From positions 186,001 to 250,000 of the forward strand of contig CANLWG010000006.1 of assembly GCA_947494715.1 (NCBI GenBank): a DNA stretch of 64,000 nucleotides, read 5' to 3'. Shown here piece after piece: positions 26,019-34,774 of the stretch (position 1 is its first letter; each line of letters opens with the position of its first letter). This DNA comes from an uncultured Flavobacteriaceae bacterium. Its GTDB lineage: Bacteria > Bacteroidota > Bacteroidia > Flavobacteriales > Flavobacteriaceae. Position numbers and translations under genes: made by a program. The notes below the pieces were generated by a model. That model saw nothing but the letters and a program-made list of their open reading frames with translations. It was not told where the DNA came from and searched no databases.

Positions 26019-28208
26019 TTACTTAGTCGATAGTATTGGTAGTTTGCGTATCCGTTTACCACTTGCCGCAAAAATGGCATTTGCCAAGGCTGGTGCTGCT
26101 GGTGGTAACGGAGGCTCACCAAGGCCTCTTGGGGGCAAATTATTCGCTATGAACTCCACATGTATTTCGGGAGCTTCGTCCATTCGAATCCATCTATAAT
26201 CATGAAAATTGGATTGTTCGGCAGCGCCATTTTTAACAGTTACTTCACCATAGAGTGCGGCACTTAACCCCTCAAGGATGCCCCCTTCTACCTGTGCCTT
26301 CGCACCGGAGAGATTAACCACTATACCGCAATCTACAACGGCGTCCACCCTTAGAATGGTCACGTTTTCATTTTCATCTACGGATACGGTAACTACTTCG
26401 GCAACAAAAGATCCTGAAAGTTTGGTGGCTGCAAAACCTCTTCCCTTCCCTTTTGGTAAAGGAATGTCCCAATTACTATTATGTCTTACTTTTTGTACTA
26501 CTTCGATTAAGCGGCCCGCATCAAATTCATCATCACCCACTACGGGAACCATTCTTGCCGGACCAAGGAATTTCAGAAAGTAATCTATTGGATCCATCTT
26601 ATTTAAAATAGCTAATTCACTCAAAAAACTATGAATAGCAAAAACAGTGGCTGAAAGCCCAACCGCACGCCATTGTCCCAAGGGAACATCGCTCATTACA
26701 TGTCCATATTCAAATTGCAGGTCAGGGACGAATCCTGCGGGGAACTCGTATTCATCTATTTCCGTTCCGGCTGGCCTTCCTTCCCGCCCCAAGCAAGTCT
26801 TACGGGATGCATTAGCCAGAATATGCTGCCAGCCGGTAACCATACCCGATTCATCCAAAGAGGCCACCATTTTTTGGATGCTAGCAGGTCTATACCAATC
26901 GTGTTGTATATCTTCTTCCCTAGTCCAGGTCAACTTGACGGGCTTGCCTATTTTCTTTGATAAAATAGCAGTATCCATGGCATAATCCACATAATACCGC
27001 CTTCCAAATGCACCTCCTACGCGGGGAAGATGAATTTTGATCTGTTCCGGTTTTAATCCGAACAATTTAATCAGTCCTTCTTGAAGTGCCTTAGGATTTT
27101 GTGTAGGTGCCCAAACTTCACAAAGATCGGCCCTAAAATCCACGGTGCAGTTCATGGGTTCCATAGGGATGTGGGCCAGAAAAGGAACTTGGTAAACCGC
27201 TTCAAAGTTTGAGGCTTCAGTCTTTCTTGCCCGATGTATGTCGCCATCCTTTCTTTCTATAGCGGTGCTGGTCAATTGCAAATTGAAACGTTCGAATATA
27301 CCATCCGTATTTTCCTTTCTTGAACCTGAAGTGTCCCAAACCACATCCAATTTCCCTGCACCTTTGAATGCACTCCAAGTAGAGTTGGCCAACACTGCAA
27401 TGCCATTCACAAAATTGGGACTATTGGGTCCCAGAAGCCTTCCGCCATAAGCTGTATTGTCTAATTCAACAATATCAATTACACCATTTACCATCCTCGC
27501 TTCGGTATCGTCATACTCTCCTACACCGCCTTCAAAAACTGGATTTTTCAGTACTGTGGCATAGACCATTCCCGGTAACTTTACATCAATACTAAATTTG
27601 GTTTCACCGTTTACTAATTGTCCCAAATCGACTTGGGGGGTATTTTTGCCTACAATCTCAAAGGAATCGGTGGGTTTGAATTCCACCGTCTCGGGTAGGG
27701 GTAGTTTTGAGGCTTCAAGCAGCAGTGTTTCAAAAGGCAAAGCTTCTCCCGATTTGGAATGTAACACTTTGCCCTTGATGGTTGAAAGCTCGCTTACCTT
27801 TTTACTCATTTTCTTTGAGGCCGCTTGTAAAAGTACGTGCCTTACTTTAGCAGCAGCAGTCCGCATCAAATCCCAGTTTAACACAATTGCATAGCTGCCT
27901 CCAGCCCACTGTTCCTCATAGGCTTCATCAAAATCACCCTGTACCACCTTTACTTTGTCCCAGTCCGCCCCGAGCTCTTCTGCCATGATCATGGGCAGCG
28001 CGGTTTTGATACCTTGGCCTATTTCGGGATTTTTGGCGATAAGGGTTACCCAACCGTCCGTATCGATTTTTATTAGTGGTGAGAATTCATGGATTGTTGC
28101 CGGCACCATTTCGGATCCACAGGATTGTAAATAAACCCCTGCAATCAGAGCACCACTTGCCGATGCGGTTAGCTTTACAAAGGTTCTTCTATCCAATGTA
28201 CTTTTCAT
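26019..28208 (-). CDS. Molybdopterin-binding subunit of a xanthine dehydrogenase-family hydroxylase (IorB-like)
   Basis: A 729-residue large subunit of an aldehyde oxidoreductase/isoquinoline 1-oxidoreductase-type enzyme. It hydroxylates an aldehyde or N-heterocycle at a molybdenum cofactor, passing electrons to the 2Fe-2S subunit. The N terminus has a Tat signal (DRRTFVKL, residues 6-13) and a lipobox-like LQSC, pointing to a folded, membrane-attached periplasmic enzyme. Family segments include EIGQGIKTALPMIMAEEL, GGAFGRRYYVDYAMD and the C-terminal PPRGLGEPPLPPAAPALANA, where the conserved GE-P holds the catalytic Glu. Its start overlaps the stop of the FG-GAP gene by four bases. The operon order is 2Fe-2S subunit, FG-GAP protein, this subunit. 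The substrate is unknown. Confidence 0.9.
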   Translation of the reverse strand: MKSTLDRRTFVKLTASASGALIAGVYLQSCGSEMVPATIHEFSPLIKIDTDGWVTLIAKNPEIGQGIKTALPMIMAEELGADWDKVKVVQGDFDEAYEEQWAGGSYAIVLNWDLMRTAAAKVRHVLLQAASKKMSKKVSELSTIKGKVLHSKSGEALPFETLLLEASKLPLPETVEFKPTDSFEIVGKNTPQVDLGQLVNGETKFSIDVKLPGMVYATVLKNPVFEGGVGEYDDTEARMVNGVIDIVELDNTAYGGRLLGPNSPNFVNGIAVLANSTWSAFKGAGKLDVVWDTSGSRKENTDGIFERFNLQLTSTAIERKDGDIHRARKTEASNFEAVYQVPFLAHIPMEPMNCTVDFRADLCEVWAPTQNPKALQEGLIKLFGLKPEQIKIHLPRVGGAFGRRYYVDYAMDTAILSKKIGKPVKLTWTREEDIQHDWYRPASIQKMVASLDESGMVTGWQHILANASRKTCLGREGRPAGTEIDEYEFPAGFVPDLQFEYGHVMSDVPLGQWRAVGLSATVFAIHSFLSELAILNKMDPIDYFLKFLGPARMVPVVGDDEFDAGRLIEVVQKVRHNSNWDIPLPKGKGRGFAATKLSGSFVAEVVTVSVDENENVTILRVDAVVDCGIVVNLSGAKAQVEGGILEGLSAALYGEVTVKNGAAEQSNFHDYRWIRMDEAPEIHVEFIANNLPPRGLGEPPLPPAAPALANAIFAASGKRIRKLPILSTK

Positions 28209-29701
28209 ATACCAATTGGTTTAATTTCTTTTCCTTCAATAACCTCATATACCGTATTTGGCATCAAGTCTACTCCTGATTGCTTTGTGCCGGAAGGCCA
28301 CTCAATTTCGACGGAATTAATTTTTGTTGCGGAGCCAATACCAAAATGGATTTCAGTGGAATTTTCGCTCCCATACCCAGTTTCCCTACTGAAATACCTG
28401 GTCTGGACATTATCATTATCCAGTGTTAGGGTAATCCAACTACCTATACCATAGCTATTGGATGTGGTCCCCCTTAATTTAAATTTGACCCAGCGGTTGG
28501 TTCGATTTTGATTGATATAGCAATCATTGGCTTCGGCCTCACCACCCCAATTGCATACATAAAGATCCAAATATCCATCATTATTAAAATCCCCGGAAGC
28601 CGTACCTGCCGATATATGGCCTTCTATTGCGGGAAGGGTGTTGTATACTCTTTTAAACGAACGGTCCGGTGCTCCCAAAAAGAAAAAATTCTGAATTTCG
28701 GGATACCCTTCGGTTCCATTGGCGACATAGAGATCTAGCCAACCGTCGTTGTTAAAGTCGCCCCAGGTCTGCCCTTTGGAAGGACGGTGTATTTCATAGG
28801 TGACTTCGCTGTCCGTCAACTTCTTGAAAAAACCCGTTCCCGAGTTTTCGTACAACACATTTTCATCGGCAATGGATACATTGGTCACATAGATATCAAG
28901 GTCTTTATCATAGTCATAGTCAATAAAGGATACTCCGTAGGACGCATTGCCTTCTTCTACCTGAATACCTGTTTTCTTTTCTACAAAGGTTCCATTCCCA
29001 GAACTCAAATAGAGATAGTTTCGATGTTTTGCCTTTACCCTACCCTCTTCCTTTATTACAAAATTGGCCACATACAGATCTGGTTTCCCATCTCCATTGA
29101 GGTCGCCCCATGCACAAGACCTACCATCACCCTTATTGCCCTTCCACGGTCCCACTACAGATTGGGCGAACATTCCTTTACCATCATTGATATAGAGCTG
29201 ATCATCCTCCCCGTCCCGGTTGACCACAAAAACATCCAAATCTCCATCCAAATCAAAGTCGCACCAACAAGCACCTGGAGAATTGGTTTGGTCCGTTACC
29301 AGGTCTCCGGCCTTTCCTAAAGTGAACTTTCCGGTACCATCGTTCAAATACAGAAGATTGGATGTTCCGAACTGGGTCGTAAAAAAGAGATCTAGATCAT
29401 GATCGTTATCCACGTCCACTGTATGAACGGACTCACTCCAAGCATTTACATTATCCTTGGCAATCGCCGATTTTATAAACCTATCTCCCTGATTGAAATA
29501 AATGGTATTTCCCAAAAGTCGGACGGAATCTACCTGATTGGCCACCACAATGTCGTTCCATCCGTTGCCGTCCAAATCGGCCACGGAAACACCTCTTGAA
29601 CCTAGAAGGCTATCGTTCAGTTGGGCACGGTGAAATAGAAGGTCTTGCCCTTGGGATTTCAGGGAGATACAAACCAATAAGAGGAGTAGTAATTGGCGCA
29701 T
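28205..29701 (-). CDS. Exported FG-GAP/VCBS repeat protein (CRTAC1-like, ASPIC/UnbV C terminus)
   Basis: A 498-residue secreted protein: signal peptide (1-18), then about seven FG-GAP/VCBS beta-propeller repeats with calcium-binding D-x-D/N-x-DG loops (for example DLDGNGWND, DVDNDHDLD, DFDLDGDLD, DLNGDGKPD, DYDYDKDLD, DFNNDGWLD, DFNNDGYLD), ending in an ASPIC/UnbV-type segment (VEIEWPSGTKQSGVDL). The propeller probably binds a partner protein or glycan. Its start overlaps the stop of the 2Fe-2S subunit by one base and its stop overlaps the start of the molybdenum subunit by four, so it is made in step with both. This suggests that it is an accessory or third subunit of the periplasmic hydroxylase. 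Confidence 0.88.
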   Translation of the reverse strand: MRQLLLLLLVCISLKSQGQDLLFHRAQLNDSLLGSRGVSVADLDGNGWNDIVVANQVDSVRLLGNTIYFNQGDRFIKSAIAKDNVNAWSESVHTVDVDNDHDLDLFFTTQFGTSNLLYLNDGTGKFTLGKAGDLVTDQTNSPGACWCDFDLDGDLDVFVVNRDGEDDQLYINDGKGMFAQSVVGPWKGNKGDGRSCAWGDLNGDGKPDLYVANFVIKEEGRVKAKHRNYLYLSSGNGTFVEKKTGIQVEEGNASYGVSFIDYDYDKDLDIYVTNVSIADENVLYENSGTGFFKKLTDSEVTYEIHRPSKGQTWGDFNNDGWLDLYVANGTEGYPEIQNFFFLGAPDRSFKRVYNTLPAIEGHISAGTASGDFNNDGYLDLYVCNWGGEAEANDCYINQNRTNRWVKFKLRGTTSNSYGIGSWITLTLDNDNVQTRYFSRETGYGSENSTEIHFGIGSATKINSVEIEWPSGTKQSGVDLMPNTVYEVIEGKEIKPIGI

Positions 29702-30165
29702 TATTTGTTTCGTTTGTTTGCCGCTAGGTGAATGGCCTTACGTATTCGGGAATATGTACCACATCTACAGAGCATACCTTGCATAGCCGCGTTTATATCT
29801 TTATCCGTGGGGTTTTCATTTTTGGAAAGTAAATCGACCGCTGCCATTATCTGGCCGGATTGGCAATATCCACATTGCGGGACATCCAGTTCCATCCAGG
29901 CCTGTTGTACCGAGTGATTTTCCTTTTCTGATAGTCCTTCAATGGTAACAATGTTTCCTTCCAGAACGGAGGTAATCGGTAAGGCGCAGGACCTGACGGC
30001 ATTGCCATTGTAATGTACTGTACAGGTACCACAAATTCCTTTTCCACATCCATATTTTGTTCCTGTTAAACCTAAGTTATCCCTGAGAATCCAAAGTAAT
30101 GGCGTATCAGAATCGGCAGAAACAGTTCTTTTCGTGGCATTAATTGTCAAAGTATAGGATGGCAT
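29701..30165 (-). CDS. 2Fe-2S subunit of a xanthine dehydrogenase-family hydroxylase (IorA-like)
   Basis: A 154-residue electron-transfer subunit with two [2Fe-2S] clusters. The N-terminal ferredoxin-like cluster is held by C40, C45, C48 and C60 ([17 protein letters not shown]). The C-terminal helical-domain cluster is held by C98, C101, C133 and C135 (QCGYCQSG and CRCG). All eight ligands are present. No export signal is visible, so it probably travels with the Tat-signalled partner by hitchhiking. It is the first gene of the iorA-like, FG-GAP, iorB-like operon and lies 158 bases downstream of a membrane LytTR gene, with a LytTR-type repeat at 30288-30322 in front of it. Confidence 0.93.
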   Translation of the reverse strand: MPSYTLTINATKRTVSADSDTPLLWILRDNLGLTGTKYGCGKGICGTCTVHYNGNAVRSCALPITSVLEGNIVTIEGLSEKENHSVQQAWMELDVPQCGYCQSGQIMAAVDLLSKNENPTDKDINAAMQGMLCRCGTYSRIRKAIHLAANKRNK

Positions 30166-30287
30166 AAAGCTATATTTTGGGTTGTAATTTTTTGGAATCG
30201 ATTAATGAATAAATGGATAACTATTGCGATATGGTATCTAAATCCATAGCTTAAACTTACCCAATTTGTGAAATGAAAAGTAGGACG

Positions 30288-30322
30288 TGCAGTGAACGGG
30301 CAAGGTTTTGATAGCGAACGGA
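30288..30322 (-). promoter_or_regulatory. LytTR-type direct repeat upstream of the molybdenum hydroxylase operon
   Basis: Read on the minus strand, CCCGTTCACTGCA (30300-30288) and TCCGTTCGCTATC (30322-30310) are imperfect direct repeats with 22-bp spacing. They fit the LytTR consensus (GTTNAT-like half sites) and the sites at 5597-5630 and 37401-37439. The repeat lies just past the stop of a membrane LytTR gene and 123 bases before the 2Fe-2S subunit start. Confidence 0.5.
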
Positions 30323-30323
30323 G

Positions 30324-31079
30324 TCAATACGTCCTATCTTTGAAAAAAAGCGTGATTTCCTTAACAAAATTTCTACTGACCTTACGTCGTGTTCCATCCT
30401 TCATAACCACCTCAAGGCTTTGGCCATTACCTCTTTCCAATTCGGATACGTAGTTCACATTGATTATGGTGGACCTGTGAATCCTTCTGAACATATCCTG
30501 GGGGAGTAGATCGTGAAATGATTTTAAGGGTTTTCGCATTACAAAAACACCTTCTGTGGTACATAATTTGGTATAGTAGTTTTCGGCCGCCAACCAATGG
30601 ATCTGTGAAGGTTCGCAAAAGTATTTGTTATTTCCTCTGGTCAATTCAAATAGTAAGGGTGGAGGTAATTCTTCATCCTTAACCGATTTTAATTTATCGA
30701 TTATGAACCATATTAGGCCAATATCGATAAGTGTCCAAAAAATAAAGAAATAACGGTATACTCCAAACCGGGAACCGGGTAATCCTAGATAGGGACTAAA
30801 ATTGGAGCTTATAAAAAAGAACCAACCGAAATGAAGTCCTACCCAAGTTATACATGTCCCTATTAATAGTAGGATCCCAAATTTGGTTTTTGAAGTTTTT
30901 CCAATGATTTGTTCCAAGATTTTGAAACCCAAAACCCATGGAAACCAAATTCCAATTTGCCATATGACTACATGATACAGGGCAACCTGATCTCGAGTAG
31001 AGTATTCCCTCCAATAAATTAGCAGTCCAAGAACGACTGCAATGGATATGGTCAACACTACGAAATTTCTGGTTTTCAT
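30324..31079 (-). CDS. Membrane-anchored LytTR transcription regulator
   Basis: A 251-residue protein with about four membrane helices (residues 6-24, 42-58, 68-88 and 108-128) and a C-terminal LytTR DNA-binding domain (about 145-248), marked by IHWLAAENYYTKL, MFRRIHRSTIINVNYV and GTRRKVSRNF. It has the same one-component architecture as the protein at 6295-7035. It is immediately upstream of, and codirectional with, the iorA-like operon, and a LytTR-type direct repeat lies between them, so it is the likely regulator of that operon. Confidence 0.87.
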   Translation of the reverse strand: MKTRNFVVLTISIAVVLGLLIYWREYSTRDQVALYHVVIWQIGIWFPWVLGFKILEQIIGKTSKTKFGILLLIGTCITWVGLHFGWFFFISSNFSPYLGLPGSRFGVYRYFFIFWTLIDIGLIWFIIDKLKSVKDEELPPPLLFELTRGNNKYFCEPSQIHWLAAENYYTKLCTTEGVFVMRKPLKSFHDLLPQDMFRRIHRSTIINVNYVSELERGNGQSLEVVMKDGTRRKVSRNFVKEITLFFKDRTY

Positions 31080-31306
31080 TCTATCTTGGTGGTGGAAGAC
31101 AATACCCTGACTTCTTTACATTTTCATATAAAGTTAATCAATGTAGCCATTAATCTAAAATGGGATTGGGAGTTGAATACACTCCATTTTAGATGTAAAT
31201 ATATTTTGCGAAAATGCATTTGGAAGTTCATATCCGATTTTGAATCGGTTTTTCAAATTGGCAACACCCTGTTGTTCAAGAAGAATTTTCGATACTTTTT
31301 TGGGAC

Positions 31307-31756
31307 CTATTTATTGAAAAAGTCTTTTGACTGAATTACATCTACTTCCATCACCTTGCCATCTTCAAAAACAAAAATTTCCACGATATCCTTACCCTTT
31401 TCTTCGGAAGAGTTGAGCCAAACTTTATCGTGCATAATTACTTTATTGTCTATTTCAATTAGATACTGAATTTCGGAACGTAGATTAGGATACGCTTTAA
31501 AATGCTTCGCTCTGTTTTCTTTTAATTCATTTCTACCTTTGACTTTTAACGTAGACCCAACCAATACACGTACGTTTTCCGCAAATTCAGTTACGTATTT
31601 TTCAGCATTTTTTTGATTGACCGCATCTATCATATCGACGATTACCTGGCTTTGATGTCCTTTAATGTTATAATGTGGTTCTCGCTTTTCGGAGCTACAG
31701 CTCACTAGGACAAGGAAGATGAATACGATACTCGATATTATTTTTTGCATGGACAT
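31307..31756 (-). CDS. NTF2/SnoaL-like lipoprotein
   Basis: Two ATGs (31756 and 31750) sit just before a lipoprotein signal (MQKIISSIVFIFLVLVSC); the first is used here, and longer upstream extensions are unlikely because they would precede the signal peptide. The mature part of about 125 residues has an NTF2-like cone fold pattern: an N-terminal helix MIDAVNQKNAEKYVTEFAENVRV, a GRNELKENRAKHFKAYPNLR segment, then strands ending GKVMEVDVIQSK. It may bind a small ligand at the inner face of the envelope. It follows another SnoaL-like gene (31782-32147) on the same strand, 25 bases apart, suggesting a related pair. Confidence 0.75.
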   Translation of the reverse strand: MSMQKIISSIVFIFLVLVSCSSEKREPHYNIKGHQSQVIVDMIDAVNQKNAEKYVTEFAENVRVLVGSTLKVKGRNELKENRAKHFKAYPNLRSEIQYLIEIDNKVIMHDKVWLNSSEEKGKDIVEIFVFEDGKVMEVDVIQSKDFFNK

Positions 31757-31781
31757 AATATTTACAAGTAAATAGAAACCT

Positions 31782-32147
31782 TTACTCATTGGTTTTATAA
31801 AAAAAGCGCTCACTTATAATTTTATCGTTATCTACGCCATATACAATGATTTCATCAATCTTTACGGTACGATTATCACTTAGTTTAACATGTGTATACA
31901 TACGTATGCTAAAATAGTCTTTGGAAACTAAGGGTTCCGATACTTCAAATTCATACCACGTACGTATTACCTTCAGAAATTGTCTTTCTTTTTCAATCAG
32001 TCGTGCCTTACCTTTAATTAAGGGAAAAGGATGGTCCTTGGGTTCCCTACTCCAAATATCTTTGTGATACAGTTGGGTCTGGGCTTCAATAAATTTCTTT
32101 GCCCGGAGAAGATCAACTAGACGGCAGGCAATTTGTTGTGTGGTCAT
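31782..32147 (-). CDS. SnoaL-like/NTF2-like protein
   Basis: A 121-residue cytoplasmic protein whose order of helices (residues 3-30, containing LVDLLRAKKFIEAQTQLYHKDIW) and strands matches SnoaL-like domains. No catalytic residues can be assigned. Homologues are often annotated as nuclear transport factor 2 family proteins of unknown role. It is encoded between a Crp-type regulator (upstream, 72 bases) and an NTF2-like lipoprotein (downstream, 25 bases), all on the minus strand, suggesting a small cotranscribed unit. Confidence 0.72.
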   Translation of the reverse strand: MTTQQIACRLVDLLRAKKFIEAQTQLYHKDIWSREPKDHPFPLIKGKARLIEKERQFLKVIRTWYEFEVSEPLVSKDYFSIRMYTHVKLSDNRTVKIDEIIVYGVDNDKIISERFFYKTNE

Positions 32148-32219
32148 GATGCATTTATAAGTTGCAAAAAGACGACGAACAAATTTAATTTTTCTTGATT
32201 TTTGTCAAGAAAAATTTGC

Positions 32220-32783
32220 TTACTTATTTCTAACCCTACTAAGTGTCTCGGGGGACATGCCCAAAAAAGAAGCGATGTACTTCGAAGGAATTTGGTTAAA
32301 TACGGAAGGGTTTCCCTTAAAGAACTCATCGTACCTTTTTTGTGCACTTAAGTTCGTCTGAACGAACATACGATACTCCAATGCCGCCAAGGTCTTTGAC
32401 AATAAAAAATTTTCAAAATCGAGCCACTCCCTATATTTCTTACATAGATGAAAATGTTTGTCCCTATGGATAATATGAACTTGGGAATCGGTAATTGCCT
32501 CAATATTCCAAAAGCTTGGTTTCTGGAAGACAAAACTTGAAATGGCCGTGATAAATTTCCCGTTAGATCCGATCCAGACCGTTGCCTCATTGCCATCCCT
32601 ATCCGTATTAAACATCCTGAGATACCCGGAGTCTATATAAATCATACTCATGGCAATTTCACCCGATTTCACCAAAAGCTCCTTATTCTTTAATTTAAGT
32701 GGATTGAATTGAGCCAGTATCTCATTCTTCACATTCTTGTCCATATGGGAATGGAGCATTATGGACTCGGCTAAGGTTTTCAA
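32220..32783 (-). CDS. Crp/Fnr family transcription regulator
   Basis: A 187-residue regulator with a cyclic-nucleotide-binding beta barrel (about 20-110) and a C-terminal winged HTH (about 135-187; recognition helix SKYIASFLGMSPETLSRVR). The phosphate-binding cassette is degenerate and the usual R-x-x-S-A-x segment is absent, so cAMP binding is unlikely, as in most Bacteroidota members of this branch. The full-length frame begins with TTG at 32783; an ATG at 32759 (MLHSHMDKN) is a plausible alternative that shortens it by eight residues. It is upstream of the two NTF2-like genes. Confidence 0.88.
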   Translation of the reverse strand: MKTLAESIMLHSHMDKNVKNEILAQFNPLKLKNKELLVKSGEIAMSMIYIDSGYLRMFNTDRDGNEATVWIGSNGKFITAISSFVFQKPSFWNIEAITDSQVHIIHRDKHFHLCKKYREWLDFENFLLSKTLAALEYRMFVQTNLSAQKRYDEFFKGNPSVFNQIPSKYIASFLGMSPETLSRVRNK

Positions 32784-33000
32784 TTTAATTTTGTATTTAT
32801 CTAATCACCAGAGTTTGTAGTATAGCGCCTTGGAAGCTTATCAACATAAAGCCTAAAATTAGCTATATTTTTCCATTCAATTCCATTTGCCAATGAGTCA
32901 GCAATTTCATTTTTGCAAGCAGATTTGAAAAGTTTAGATTTAGAAGCGTATAGTTTGATATACTGCTTTTAAAGTAGCAGGATAACGGCTTTGGATAGTG

Positions 33001-33759
33001 CTATATTCCCTCAAACCACAATTTAAATTGAGATACTTTTTCCCTACTTACTATTAATTCGTTTTCAGCTTTGGGGTTAAGGGTCAGTTTTAACCTTCTG
33101 TTGGCGTACACCATCACATCTTCAATGGCATTGATATGTACTATAAAACTGCGATTCGTTCGTAAGAACTGTTTTGGGTCTAGCAAATCCTCCAGCGATT
33201 CCAGGGTATATTCGATAAGATATTTCTTGCCATTGGTCCGTTTTAAATATACATCTCGTCCTTCCGCATAAAAATAACCGATGGACTCAGTGGGTATGGA
33301 ATGGATATGGTTGCCCATCCGGACCAGAAAACGGTCTTTATATGACTTTTTACCGAATTGCTGTACCAAGGGACTTATTTCGGTATATTGGGAGAATTGT
33401 TCCCGTAAGGATTTTAGTTTCTTTAGGGCTTTGGAAAGATCGGTGAAAGTAATAGGCTTTAAAAGGTAATCTATGCTGTTTACCTTAAAGGCATCAATCG
33501 CAAATTCATCGAAGGCAGTTGTGAAAATCACCGGTTTTTTTACTGGAGTGGCGGAAAATATCTCAAAACTCAAACCATCGGTAAGTTGTACGTCCATAAA
33601 GAAAAGATCTACATCCTCCTGGTGTTCCTCTATCCAAGGAATGGCCGTTTCCAAGGAAGGTAACTTGGCCAATACCTCAATATCTCTGTTATATTTCAAG
33701 AGATAGCGCTCCAGTTTTTCGGCCGCTAAGGGTTCATCTTCAATAATGGCTACTTTCAT
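33001..33759 (-). CDS. LytTR-family response regulator
   Basis: A 252-residue response regulator: receiver domain (1-120) with acidic residues E7, D8 and phosphoacceptor D56 in LFFMDVQLTDG, then a LytTR domain (about 148-250) with IGYFYAEGRDVYLKR and QFLRTNRSFIVHINAIED. It is the last gene of a four-gene operon (repeat protein, kinase, degenerate kinase, this regulator). Its start lies inside the end of the degenerate kinase gene (20-base overlap). The LytTR-type direct repeat at 37401-37439, ahead of the first gene, is its most likely binding site, which would make the operon autoregulatory. Confidence 0.93.
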   Translation of the reverse strand: MKVAIIEDEPLAAEKLERYLLKYNRDIEVLAKLPSLETAIPWIEEHQEDVDLFFMDVQLTDGLSFEIFSATPVKKPVIFTTAFDEFAIDAFKVNSIDYLLKPITFTDLSKALKKLKSLREQFSQYTEISPLVQQFGKKSYKDRFLVRMGNHIHSIPTESIGYFYAEGRDVYLKRTNGKKYLIEYTLESLEDLLDPKQFLRTNRSFIVHINAIEDVMVYANRRLKLTLNPKAENELIVSREKVSQFKLWFEGI

Positions 33760-34774
33760 CCAATTTCAATTTTGGAATTTCAACTATTTTGTAAGAGTCT
33801 TTGGTAACTATTTGTACCGCCCTATCCGTGTAAAATTGGTAATTTCCCGCAATATCGCTGAGTTGTTCCGTATGGAAACCACCTCTCAAAACCTCTTCCG
33901 GTACGTATTGGATCAAAATACGGTCCGACTCCTCCAAAATATCAATTGTTAAATCTGTTTCTACGGAAACAATGGTGCTACGTACTATCCTTTCCACTGC
34001 CGTTAAGATGCTTCCGGGAACTACCCAGGTTTTGGATACCCCTACCTTTCCCAAAGTTATTTTCCTAAAGGGCAAATAGGCCAACAACTGTAGTAATTCG
34101 TTTAGTATGTTTAGTTCCTCTGAAAAAGATACCAGTTCCCGTTTTTTCTTGGCCAATACATATCGATATACGTTGGAAAAATGATCGGACAAGCGTTCCG
34201 CTCTGTTTGTATCCTTCTTCATCAAGACAAGTAAGGATTCAAGACTTTCAAAAAGGAGTTCGGGATTGATTCCTTTTTTGAACCGTCGAAAATCAGCTTC
34301 AATTTCCTCCTTCGCCATAATTTCCCTAGTAATGAGATCTGTGTTTACCTTGTATAAAAACTGATGACTTAGGTAGAGCACCAAATAAATCAAGGTAATC
34401 AATGAAAATATACTATTGAAAATAAAAAGTTCCCTACTATTGGGCGTGTACCCGAGCACATACGTAAAGTAAAGATACATGGCAACCGAGACCAAGCCTA
34501 TACCGATAACAACCGAGCTAATGAGATGTAGCACCAATTTCAATACGAAATTTCTGGGTTGTGACCAACGTTCAAACCATAGAAGGGAGAGCCTTGCATA
34601 TTCCTGGATGAGATAGGCCAAACCAATACATACGTACAATTCCTGCCCGAGAAAAGTTTCCTGCAATTGCCCAATGTTATTATTGATAAGCAAAATAAGT
34701 AGGTACACCAAGGTACCACTGAACAAGGGGCTCAGAAGCCTAAATAATGGATGGTGCACAAATAACTTTTTCAC
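33740..34774 (-). CDS. Degenerate LytS-type sensor kinase (pseudokinase)
   Basis: A 344-residue protein with the same plan as its upstream neighbour (four to five membrane helices, then a His_kinase-like region), but the catalytic motifs are gone. In the position of the PHFLFN phosphoacceptor motif it reads PELLFE (171-176), so histidine is replaced by E172. The N-box ENAVKH is replaced by ERIVRS (261-266), and no ATP-lid glycine motif is visible. The frame is intact, so this is a maintained pseudokinase rather than a decaying gene. It starts with GTG at 34774, overlapping the kinase stop by four bases (GTGA). It may dimerise with, sense for, or inhibit the active kinase. Confidence 0.85.
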   Translation of the reverse strand: MKKLFVHHPLFRLLSPLFSGTLVYLLILLINNNIGQLQETFLGQELYVCIGLAYLIQEYARLSLLWFERWSQPRNFVLKLVLHLISSVVIGIGLVSVAMYLYFTYVLGYTPNSRELFIFNSIFSLITLIYLVLYLSHQFLYKVNTDLITREIMAKEEIEADFRRFKKGINPELLFESLESLLVLMKKDTNRAERLSDHFSNVYRYVLAKKKRELVSFSEELNILNELLQLLAYLPFRKITLGKVGVSKTWVVPGSILTAVERIVRSTIVSVETDLTIDILEESDRILIQYVPEEVLRGGFHTEQLSDIAGNYQFYTDRAVQIVTKDSYKIVEIPKLKLDESSHY

